From Oscillospiraceae bacterium (GTDB taxonomy: Bacteria; Bacillota; Clostridia; Oscillospirales; Oscillospiraceae), in assembly GCA_031260745.1 (NCBI GenBank), contig JAISKY010000037.1, positions 1 through 6,097 of the forward strand: a stretch of DNA of 6,097 nucleotides, written 5' to 3'. Below, one piece after another: positions 1-5,450 of the stretch. Position 1 is the first letter of the stretch. Every line of letters begins with the position of its first letter. The notes under the pieces were generated by a model. The model worked only from the letters and a program-made list of their open reading frames with translations, did not search any database and was not told the origin of the DNA. The position numbers and the translations under genes were made by a program.

Positions 1-1
1 A

Positions 2-640
2 GGCATTATCTACGACCCGAACATTGTTACGGGACCGGTGACAAGCTGGGACGTACTGTTTGACCCGCAATACTCCGGTCAGATTCTTATGTTCGATAAC
101 CCGCGCGACGCGCTGGGTATCGCCTTAAAGCTATTGGGGTACTCGCTGAATACGACCGACGAGACGGAACTTAACGCCGCGTTTGAGAAACTTAAAGAGC
201 AAAAGCCTTTGCTCCAGGCGTATGTTATGGACCAGATTTTCGATAAACTTGAAAGCGGCGAAGCCGCGCTCGGTCCTTACTATGCCGGAGATTATATAAC
301 GATGCTGGATAACAATCCCGATTTGGAGTTCTGTTTGCCTGACGAGGGTACCAACCTTTTTATTGACGCAATGTGTATCCCCAAAGGCGCTAAGAATAAA
401 CGCAATGCCGAAGCGTTTATAAACTTTATGTGCGAACCCGACACTATGCTGGCTAACTGCGAAGAAATCGGTTACAGCACTCCGGGCAAAACTTCGTTCG
501 ACCAACTTCCGGAGGACGTCAGCGGTAACGAGATTCAGTATCCGCCAAAAGAGGTTCTTGACCGCTGTGAGGTTTTTTACAATCTGCCGGACAGGACTTT
601 GGAATGGTACAACGATATGTGGACTGAACTGAAATCCTAA
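2..640 (+). CDS. potD: PotD-like spermidine/putrescine ABC transporter substrate-binding protein (C-terminal part)
   Basis: This is the extracytoplasmic, lipid-anchored or periplasm-type receptor that hands polyamines to a PotABC importer. The frame is open from the left edge, so the signal peptide and N-terminal lobe lie outside; 212 residues remain. The segment matches the second half of E. coli PotD in order: VTSWDVLFDPQYSG, then MFDNPRDALGIALKLLGYSLNT, ESGEAALGPYYAGDY, the LFIDAMCIPKGAKNK stretch, and the closing EEIGYSTP. Asp at fragment residues 32 and 122 sit where E. coli PotD has amine-contacting Asp168 and Asp257; the PotD Trp positions near 229 and 255 appear as Tyr and Phe here, which may alter spermidine versus putrescine preference (inference from a remembered alignment). 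The permease and ATPase genes usually precede potD, so they are expected to the left. The gene ends with TAA before a hairpin. Family assignment is firm; exact ligand is not. Confidence 0.93.
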   Translation, partial: GIIYDPNIVTGPVTSWDVLFDPQYSGQILMFDNPRDALGIALKLLGYSLNTTDETELNAAFEKLKEQKPLLQAYVMDQIFDKLESGEAALGPYYAGDYITMLDNNPDLEFCLPDEGTNLFIDAMCIPKGAKNKRNAEAFINFMCEPDTMLANCEEIGYSTPGKTSFDQLPEDVSGNEIQYPPKEVLDRCEVFYNLPDRTLEWYNDMWTELKS

Positions 641-672
641 AGTCGTACCACTGCAAATAAACGCGTACTAAG

Positions 673-705
673 AAACTCTGTCAGCTTTTATCGCTGACAG
701 AGTTT
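673..705 (+). terminator. Perfect 13-bp hairpin after potD, probable terminator
   Basis: The arms 673-685 (AAACTCTGTCAGC) and 693-705 are perfect reverse complements around a 7-nt loop (TTTTATC). It lies 33 nt after the potD stop. The downstream U-run on the + strand is only the TTT that ends the stem, so termination in that direction may be weak. On the - strand the stem is followed by TTTCTTAGT, slightly more T-rich. The A-arm/T-arm design resembles the terminator at 4575-4608, which supports a terminator over a regulatory stem. Confidence 0.65.
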
Positions 706-732
706 AGATGGAATAGCCGGACAACAGCCGAT

Positions 733-748
733 GTGCCGTCGGCGGCAC
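733..748 (+). other. Small GC hairpin just upstream of the xpaC-like ribosome site
   Basis: GTGCCG (733-738) and CGGCAC (743-748) are perfectly complementary around a TCGG tetraloop, ending 3 nt before the Shine-Dalgarno GAGGAG at 752-757. It could insulate or modulate access to the ribosome site. No promoter is evident between 641 and 762. The stem is short and could be chance. Confidence 0.35.
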
Positions 749-762
749 GCCGAGGAGCTTAT

Positions 763-1476
763 ATGGAACAACTTGAGAAAAGCAATAAAAAGAAAAAGGT
801 ACTACGCAAACCTACCGCGCTCCCGATTTATATCACCGGAGCGGTATGGCTGATTCAGTGCCTAAGCGCCAGCTTAATCGGACCTTGGGATATTCTCCGT
901 TTGGTTCTGATAACAGGCGGGACTTTCTTTTTATCGTCTAAGGTGTTCCGCGGCAAAAAATACACTAAGGCGGAGCTTGAAGCAATGGAGGCTCAGCAAT
1001 TAGCCGCCGAAAAGCAAAAGCAAATCGCGGAGACTGTCACGAACTCCGGTACGGGTGACCCGGAACTTGACGCGCTTTTGGACGAAGGCAAGCTCGCAAT
1101 CAGCGAGATGGGAAATCTTCGCCGCTCTATCACCAATAGAGAGGTCGAGGTGAAAATCCTGAAAATCGAAGATATTTCACGCAGGATTCTCGATAACGCG
1201 ATTGACGACCGCCGCGACGTTCCGCGAACACGCAAGTTTTTGAAGTATTATCTGCCTACGACTTTGAAGCTCCTGTACGCTTACGATAGAATGTCGGAGC
1301 AGGACATTACGGGTGAGAATGTCGGCGGCACAATCAAGCGTATTGAGGATATGCTTGACGATATTATCATAGCCTACAATAAACAACTTGACGCTATGTT
1401 CAGCGATGAAGCTTTGGACATAGAAACCGACATCCGCGTTATGGAAGCAATGATGAACAAAGAAGGACTGAAGTAA
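763..1476 (+). CDS. XpaC / 5-bromo-4-chloroindolyl phosphate hydrolysis family membrane protein
   Basis: This is a 237-residue protein of the XpaC (halogen-hydrolase, Pfam Halogen_Hydrol) family, named from a Bacillus protein linked to X-phosphate hydrolysis; its true cellular role is unclear. I see a Lys-rich cytoplasmic N-terminus (KSNKKKKVLRK, about residues 6-16), two membrane segments at about 21-40 and 44-62, a charged Ala/Gln/Lys-rich, probably coiled-coil linker (about 65-95), then a helical cytosolic domain. The family signature is RTRKFLKYYLPTTLKLLYAYD at about 155-175. The start ATG at 763 is preferred because GAGGAG lies 5 nt upstream; the in-frame GTG at 733 sits inside a hairpin and lacks such a site. 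XpaC genes often neighbour telA (toxic-anion resistance), but neither flank shows one. The stop TAA overlaps the first base of an AT-rich inverted repeat. Confidence 0.88.
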   Translation: MEQLEKSNKKKKVLRKPTALPIYITGAVWLIQCLSASLIGPWDILRLVLITGGTFFLSSKVFRGKKYTKAELEAMEAQQLAAEKQKQIAETVTNSGTGDPELDALLDEGKLAISEMGNLRRSITNREVEVKILKIEDISRRILDNAIDDRRDVPRTRKFLKYYLPTTLKLLYAYDRMSEQDITGENVGGTIKRIEDMLDDIIIAYNKQLDAMFSDEALDIETDIRVMEAMMNKEGLK

Positions 1477-1588
1477 ATTAAAAATTATAAATTATAGATT
1501 ATAAATTACTTGACTGTGCGATTAATCGTTGTTAGTGTTATTGTATAAATTAGGTTAATTTATAATTTATAATTTATAATTTTTAATT
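1476..1588. repeat. AT-rich 33-bp inverted repeat, MITE-like element
   Basis: The arms 1476-1508 and 1556-1588 are reverse complements at 32 of 33 positions (the only mismatch is a G at 1497, where perfect pairing would need A) and contain almost only A and T, built from a repeated ATAAATT unit. The 47-nt centre (1509-1555) is more mixed and contains a 10-bp palindrome CGATTAATCG at 1519-1528. The left arm starts on the last base of the xpaC-like stop codon; the right arm ends 15 nt before the next gene's start. No coding capacity and no clear target-site duplication are visible. Short terminal-repeat elements of this AT-rich type are known in clostridial genomes. It could also act as an RNA stem that terminates or separates the flanking transcripts. 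Confidence 0.75.
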
Positions 1589-1603
1589 GCCTAGGGGTGG
1601 ATT

Positions 1604-2302
1604 GTGAACAATTTAGCTGACATTTTGAAAGCCGCTCCGTATCCGGGACGCGGGATTGCGATTGGTACTACTCCGGACGCTTTACACGGAGTAATCCTGT
1701 ACTTCATTATGGGGCGAAGCGAGGGCTCACGCAACCGCGTCTTTGTTGAGGATTCGGACGGAACGCTCAGTACGCGGGTGTTCGACGGCTCGGCGGCTAA
1801 GGGCGACCCTAGTCTGACGCTGTACAACGCCGTGAAGTACGACAGCGGAGCGGTAATCGTATCGAACGGAACTCAAACCGACGATTTGTTCGCGAATGAC
1901 GAGCCCATTTCTCATACGCTTGCGAGGTGGGATTACGAGGGCGACGACCTTTGTACTCCGCGCATTTCCGGTCTGCTGTCGCCGACCGGGGAGGCTATAT
2001 TGTCGATTCTGAAAGCGTCGAACGGCTCCGGCAGTCTTAGTACGCGGCACTACTTCGAGTATCCGCGCACGGCGGGCGAAGCCCGGTTTATCAGCACTTA
2101 CGACGGCGATAACGCTAACCCTAAAGCGTTTCGCGGCGAGCCGCTCCGCATAGAAACTCCGCTTGACGTTGACGAAATCTGGGACGCTTTGAACGCCGAC
2201 ACTAAAGTCGCGCTTTATATCGCGAAATTTCCGCTTGGGGGTACTCAATGGAACTACGATACGGTGTTAACCCATATCAGAAACCGGCACAAGTCTATAT
2301 AA
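1604..2302 (+). CDS. purO: PurO-type IMP cyclohydrolase
   Basis: It is predicted to close the ring of FAICAR to give IMP, the last step of de novo purine synthesis, in the cytosol. The 232 residues carry the hallmarks of the PurO-like family (Pfam IMP_cyclohyd): YPGRG (13-17), YFIMGRSEGSRNRVF (33-47), DPSL (68-71), NGTQTD (88-93), TPRISG (118-123), FEYP (151-154) and TYDGDN (165-170). This is the fold first described in archaea and also common in Clostridia, unrelated to the cyclohydrolase domain of PurH. The start is GTG at 1604, supported by AGGGG at 1593-1597 with 6-nt spacing. The last 55 nt overlap the AICAR transformylase gene; compared with relatives I recall, the C-terminus runs only a few residues longer. 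The coupling with the preceding enzyme of the pathway strongly supports the role. No purine riboswitch motif is seen upstream. Confidence 0.9.
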   Translation: MNNLADILKAAPYPGRGIAIGTTPDALHGVILYFIMGRSEGSRNRVFVEDSDGTLSTRVFDGSAAKGDPSLTLYNAVKYDSGAVIVSNGTQTDDLFANDEPISHTLARWDYEGDDLCTPRISGLLSPTGEAILSILKASNGSGSLSTRHYFEYPRTAGEARFISTYDGDNANPKAFRGEPLRIETPLDVDEIWDALNADTKVALYIAKFPLGGTQWNYDTVLTHIRNRHKSI

Positions 2303-3186
2303 GCGGCGGCGGAGAGTTGCCGTTCAAAGTTTTGAACGGCAATCCCGGCTATATTAATCTGCTTGACGCGCTGAACTCGTGGCAGTTAGTTCGCGAGCTT
2401 TCCGGCGCGTTAGGTAAACCCGCCGCCGCATCGTTTAAGCACGTCAGCCCAGCCGGAGCGGCGGTCGCGCCGACGCTCGCGGAGGCGTACAAACTCGCTC
2501 GTGACTGCGACCCTGTGTCGAGCTACGGCGACTGGATTGCGCTCTCCGAGGTCTGCGACGTGGCTACCGCGGCGATAATCAAGCCGCTCGTGTCGGACGG
2601 AGTAATCGCGCCCGGATATACCTCCGACGCGCTTGAAATACTCGGTAAAAAGAAAAACGGCAATTACTGCGTTATGCAAATTGACGCGGAGTACGTACCT
2701 CCCGAAACGGAGCTTCGCACGGTATTCGGAGTTACGTTTGAGCAAAAACGTAACGACCTTAAACTCTCGCCGGAACTCCTGAAAAATGTCGTGACCGCGA
2801 ACAGGGAACTTCCCGCTCCTGCGGTTTCCGATTTACTGCTCGCGATGATAACTGCTAAGTATACGCAATCGAACACGGTCGTTTACGCGGTTGACGGTCA
2901 AGCGATTGGGGTTGGAGCGGGTCAGCAGTCGCGTCTAGCGTGTACTATCCTCGCGGGAGCAAAAGCCGACGAGTGGAAATCGCGTAATTCAGCCGCCAAC
3001 GCTAACCTCGCGCTTGCGTCCGACGCGTTTTTCCCGTTCGCGGACAACATTGAGGAGGCTCACAGGCGCGGCGTGAAGTACATCGCTCAACCGGGCGGCT
3101 CAATCCGCGACGCGGAGGTAATCGCCGCGTGCGACAAATACGGAATCGTTATGTGTTTCACCGGAGTGAGGTTGTTCCACCACTAG
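2248..3186 (+). CDS. Stand-alone AICAR transformylase (phosphoribosylaminoimidazolecarboxamide formyltransferase), compact form
   Basis: It transfers a formyl group from 10-formyl-tetrahydrofolate to AICAR, making FAICAR for the cyclohydrolase encoded just upstream. The 312 residues correspond to the C-terminal half of PurH without the N-terminal MGS-like cyclohydrolase domain. Visible signatures are LRYGVNPYQ (3-11), the catalytic Lys-His of SFKHVSPAGAAV (K64, H65), KYTQSN (204-209), GAGQQSR (223-229), SDAFFPF (258-264), QPGGSIRD (281-288) and the terminal RLFHH. RLFHH and GAGQQSR resemble the eukaryotic/clostridial branch, yet the segment between GAGQQSR and SDAFFPF is only 28 residues, where relatives of about 390 residues carry some 60 more. 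ATG at 2248 has GGGGG at 2237-2241 and begins exactly at the conserved N-terminus, so the 55-bp overlap with purO is real. Often annotated as purH, but that name implies the fusion. Confidence 0.92.
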   Translation: MELRYGVNPYQKPAQVYISGGGELPFKVLNGNPGYINLLDALNSWQLVRELSGALGKPAAASFKHVSPAGAAVAPTLAEAYKLARDCDPVSSYGDWIALSEVCDVATAAIIKPLVSDGVIAPGYTSDALEILGKKKNGNYCVMQIDAEYVPPETELRTVFGVTFEQKRNDLKLSPELLKNVVTANRELPAPAVSDLLLAMITAKYTQSNTVVYAVDGQAIGVGAGQQSRLACTILAGAKADEWKSRNSAANANLALASDAFFPFADNIEEAHRRGVKYIAQPGGSIRDAEVIAACDKYGIVMCFTGVRLFHH

Positions 3187-3252
3187 AATTAACCAAAAGC
3201 AGAAACGCGAATCAATTATCATTAACGGCAAAGCTCGGACATAGTATTAACT

Positions 3253-4560
3253 ATGCTAAAAGGTCGTCCGTTGCTGAAAAATACTCTGATTACGGCCGCA
3301 GTCGCGCTGCTTATGCGCGGACTGGGGCTTGCGTTTCAATCGTACATTACGTCCGTGATAGGCGCGGAGGGTGTAGGGCTGTTTTCGCTCGCTCAAAGCG
3401 CGTTCTCGCTTGCGCTTACATTCGCTACAAGCGGAATCCGCTACGCTGTAACCCGGCTCGTCGCGGAGCAAATAACCTTAGAGCCGTCGCAAGTCCGCAG
3501 AACAATGCGGAAAGCGTTCACTTGCTCCATTGTGTGCGGTCTGACTGCGGCGTCAGCGTTATACTTCGGAGCGGAGCTTATTGCCGAGAAGTGGATTCAC
3601 GACGAAAGAGTAATCTCCGCGCTTACGCTGATGGCGTTTTCACTGCCGTTTATTTCGATGTCCGCGGTTATCGGAGGATACTTCATCGCGACAAGGAGTG
3701 TCAAACCGAACGCCGTCATCCAAATTTTTGAGCAGTTAATTATGTTCGCCGCCGTGTTTTACCTGTTGCCCAGAACGAAGGGCAGTATCGAGTTCGCGTG
3801 TACCGCGATTGTACTTGCGAGCGTAATTTCAAACGCCGCAGGATTCGGGTTGTCATTTCTGTTGTTTGAACGCTCAAAACGCAGAGCCAAATACTCCGCG
3901 CCAATCGGCAAACGCTCCGAGGGTCGGCTTTTGGCAATCGCCGCGCCGATTGCGTTGTCCGCGTATTTCCGTACCGCGCTTAATACGCTTCAGCATATGC
4001 TTGTTCCGGCGGGATTGAAACGCTCCGGGCTGAACGCCGCGTCCGCGCTTTCGGCGCACGGAATTATCCACGGAATGGTATTTCCCGTGCTATTGTTTCC
4101 GTCTGTGTTTATGTCCGCCGCCGCTGACTTACTGATACCGGAGCTTACCTCGGCTCAAGTCGCGGGTAAAACTCAAAAGGTTCGCAACATCGTTAACCGT
4201 ATACTGAAACTTGCGTTTGTGTTCTCGTTCGCGTGCGCGGCGGCAATGTTCGCGTTCGGAGATATAATCGGGGGTACGCTGTACGGCTCGGAGCAAGCCG
4301 GAACTTACATTCGTATGCTAGCTCCGCTCGTGCTGGTTATGTATATGGATATGATTACCGACGGACTGCTTAAAGGTCTAGGGCAGCAGTTGTACTCGAT
4401 GTACGTGAACATAGCGGACTCCACCGTAAGCGTCCTTCTGGTCTGGCTGACGCTCCCAATTTGGGGAATTAAGGCGTACCTGTTTATGATTATCTCCACG
4501 GAGCTTTTCAACTTCGCGCTTAGTCTGCGTAAACTGCGCCAAATGGTGCGGCAACAATAG
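3253..4560 (+). CDS. SpoVB-like polysaccharide/lipid-linked sugar flippase (MOP superfamily)
   Basis: This is an integral membrane protein of 435 residues, predicted to flip lipid-linked oligosaccharide or peptidoglycan precursors across the cytoplasmic membrane. I count about twelve hydrophobic segments, near residues 11-31, 43-63, 88-108, 122-147, 158-174, 182-205, 225-245, 272-292, 315-338, 352-372, 385-403 and 405-424. Family-like stretches are the opening LLKNTLI...RGLGLAFQSYIT..IGAEGVGLFSL, the middle FPSVFMSAAADLLIPELTSA and the late DGLLKGLGQQLYSMYVN. B. subtilis SpoVB is longer (about 518 residues, 14 segments), so this is a shorter relative and a sporulation role is not implied. ATG at 3253 has no clear ribosome site; TTG at 3271, preceded by AAAGG at 3258-3262, would give MLKNTLI and is a serious alternative. 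It lies 66 nt after the transformylase with no terminator between, so it is probably cotranscribed. Confidence 0.85.
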   Translation: MLKGRPLLKNTLITAAVALLMRGLGLAFQSYITSVIGAEGVGLFSLAQSAFSLALTFATSGIRYAVTRLVAEQITLEPSQVRRTMRKAFTCSIVCGLTAASALYFGAELIAEKWIHDERVISALTLMAFSLPFISMSAVIGGYFIATRSVKPNAVIQIFEQLIMFAAVFYLLPRTKGSIEFACTAIVLASVISNAAGFGLSFLLFERSKRRAKYSAPIGKRSEGRLLAIAAPIALSAYFRTALNTLQHMLVPAGLKRSGLNAASALSAHGIIHGMVFPVLLFPSVFMSAAADLLIPELTSAQVAGKTQKVRNIVNRILKLAFVFSFACAAAMFAFGDIIGGTLYGSEQAGTYIRMLAPLVLVMYMDMITDGLLKGLGQQLYSMYVNIADSTVSVLLVWLTLPIWGIKAYLFMIISTELFNFALSLRKLRQMVRQQ

Positions 4561-4574
4561 CCTCAATACAGAAG

Positions 4575-4608
4575 AAGAACGCTAAGCCATTGGGCTCAGC
4601 GTTCTTTT
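4575..4608. terminator. Bidirectional intrinsic terminator between convergent genes
   Basis: The arms 4575-4588 (AAGAACGCTAAGCC) and 4593-4606 (GGCTCAGCGTTCTT) pair at 13 of 14 positions around the 4-nt loop ATTG; the odd pair is A-C on the + strand but a G-U wobble on the - strand. Downstream runs are TTCTTTTAACTT on the + side and TTCTTCTGT on the - side. It sits 14 nt after the flippase stop and 6 nt beyond the cupin gene's stop, serving both. Confidence 0.9.
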
Positions 4609-4614
4609 AACTTA

Positions 4615-5172
4615 TTAGCCTGCGGGGTTCCACTCGATGCTAAGACACTTGCGGCACGAGTCGCACTTTTTACTCGCCTCTAAGATACACTGACCGGGTC
4701 CGTTGTAGAACATCTCCATACGTTCGCCGTCCTTGTTAACGACGCTGCCGAACATACCCTGCATACACGCCGCCTGGAAGAACACCGGCTTATTGACCTT
4801 ACGGAACTCCATCGGACAGTGCAGAACTCCGGCGGGAATACGGACGATAGTCGGTTGAGTAATTATGTACTCCTCCATTTCCTCGCCCATAAACAGGGAA
4901 ATCTCCGCGTCAAAATTGTCGTACGGATTGGGATACGGAACTCCCATATAAATCAGGTACTCGTCAACGTCGTGTATGTGCGGCATCCTGTCAAGGAAAT
5001 ACGGTTTGATGACGACCTGAAATCCTACGTTGTACTTCGCGCCCGGAATTTGCGAAGCTCCGCGGAAATACGCCTGCGGACGCGAAACGAAATCGCTGAC
5101 GCCCTCAATGGTGGCGGCTTCGTTGTACTCCGGTGTAAACTGGTAAACTAATTTCTCATATTTGCGAGCCAT
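4615..5172 (-). CDS. Cupin-fold protein with cysteine-rich C-terminal tail, function unknown
   Basis: I recognise the fold, not a specific enzyme. The 185-residue protein carries a cupin metal site: HxHxxxE at H65, H67 and E71 (PHIHDVDEYLIYMG) and PAGVLH at 113-118 with H118, matching the usual three-His/one-Glu set. The stretch FDAEISLFMGEE...IITQPTIVRIPAGVLHCPMEF is typical of a family of conserved cupin proteins of anaerobic gut bacteria annotated as hypothetical. Unusual is the tail CDSCRKC (C170, C173, C176) followed by a short end, which might bind a metal or be redox active; C119, C136 and C162 are further cysteines. No signal peptide is seen, so it is probably cytosolic. The start has GGAGG (5183-5187 on the - strand) 10 nt upstream and a closer AGGT. 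A strong promoter lies just upstream, and the gene appears to be transcribed alone. Confidence 0.82.
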   Translation of the reverse strand: MARKYEKLVYQFTPEYNEAATIEGVSDFVSRPQAYFRGASQIPGAKYNVGFQVVIKPYFLDRMPHIHDVDEYLIYMGVPYPNPYDNFDAEISLFMGEEMEEYIITQPTIVRIPAGVLHCPMEFRKVNKPVFFQAACMQGMFGSVVNKDGERMEMFYNGPGQCILEASKKCDSCRKCLSIEWNPAG

Positions 5173-5208
5173 AATAACCTGTCCTCCAATAATTTATTAA
5201 TTAATTGA

Positions 5209-5237
5209 ATTTTAACACACTTGCTCCGAAATTGCAA
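5209..5237 (-). promoter_or_regulatory. Sigma-70-type promoter for the cupin gene
   Basis: Reading leftward, the -35 box TTGCAA (5232-5237) and the -10 box TAAAAT (5209-5214) are separated by exactly 17 nt, with TGTG just before the -10. Transcription would start near 5202, leaving a leader of about 30 nt with GGAGG in it. A second TTGCAA copy at 5254-5259 lies 22 bp upstream, about two helical turns, and could be part of an activator or repressor site (speculative). Confidence 0.75.
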
Positions 5238-5388
5238 GCTCTTTTTGTGCAGTTTGCAATAACATTTACCTATGTCACAGCGGCGCAATCTTTATAGCAA
5301 CGCGGCTTTTAATAAGCCCATTCTCAACCGTAGCGGCTATGTTGGCATAGCTATAGCAATTTGATATATCCGTACAAGCGAAAAAGAT

Positions 5389-5417
5389 TTGCGGACGGCG
5401 ATTAGTTGTGGTATTAT
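5389..5417 (+). promoter_or_regulatory. Probable promoter for the esterase gene
   Basis: The -35-like TTGCGG (5389-5394) and the -10 TATTAT (5412-5417) are 17 nt apart. Transcription would begin near 5424, leaving a short leader that contains the ribosome site AGGAGGT at 5434-5440. The -35 matches consensus only in its first three bases, so basal strength may be low. Confidence 0.6.
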
Positions 5418-5426
5418 CTTCACAAC
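5405..5426. promoter_or_regulatory. Dyad over the esterase -10 box, possible operator
   Basis: GTTGTG (5405-5410) and CACAAC (5421-5426) form a perfect 6-bp inverted repeat with a 10-nt centre that holds the -10 box TATTAT and ends at the expected start site. The placement is that of a repressor operator. No regulator gene is in the window, and 6-bp arms can arise by chance. Confidence 0.35.
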
Positions 5427-5450
5427 AAATGGAAGGAGGTTTTCTATTAA

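Noticed and set aside
1510..1549. TTGACT and TATAAA inside the centre of the AT-rich repeat as a promoter for purO
   Set aside because: The boxes are 28 nt apart, too far for a sigma-70 promoter, and -10-like strings are expected by chance in such AT-rich DNA.
1477..1603. Purine riboswitch upstream of purO
   Set aside because: The interval is taken up by the AT-only inverted repeat and I find none of the conserved three-way-junction elements of a purine aptamer.
1727..2248. A 173-codon open frame on the - strand opposite purO
   Set aside because: Arg/Val-rich shadow with no motif and no ribosome site; the + strand gene has clear family motifs throughout.
3129..3731. A 200-codon open frame on the + strand overlapping the transformylase end and the flippase start
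   Set aside because: Its translation is Arg/Tyr/Ser-rich with no recognisable family and it lies in the +1 frame of two well-supported genes; it is a by-product of their GC-rich codons.
4819..5151. A 110-codon + strand frame opposite the cupin gene
   Set aside because: Antisense shadow; the - strand frame has the cupin metal motif, promoter, ribosome site and terminator.
5336..5351. GCTATG/CATAGC hairpin in the divergent intergenic region
   Set aside because: Six-base stem with no T-run and no position relative to a promoter or ribosome site that suggests a job; likely chance.
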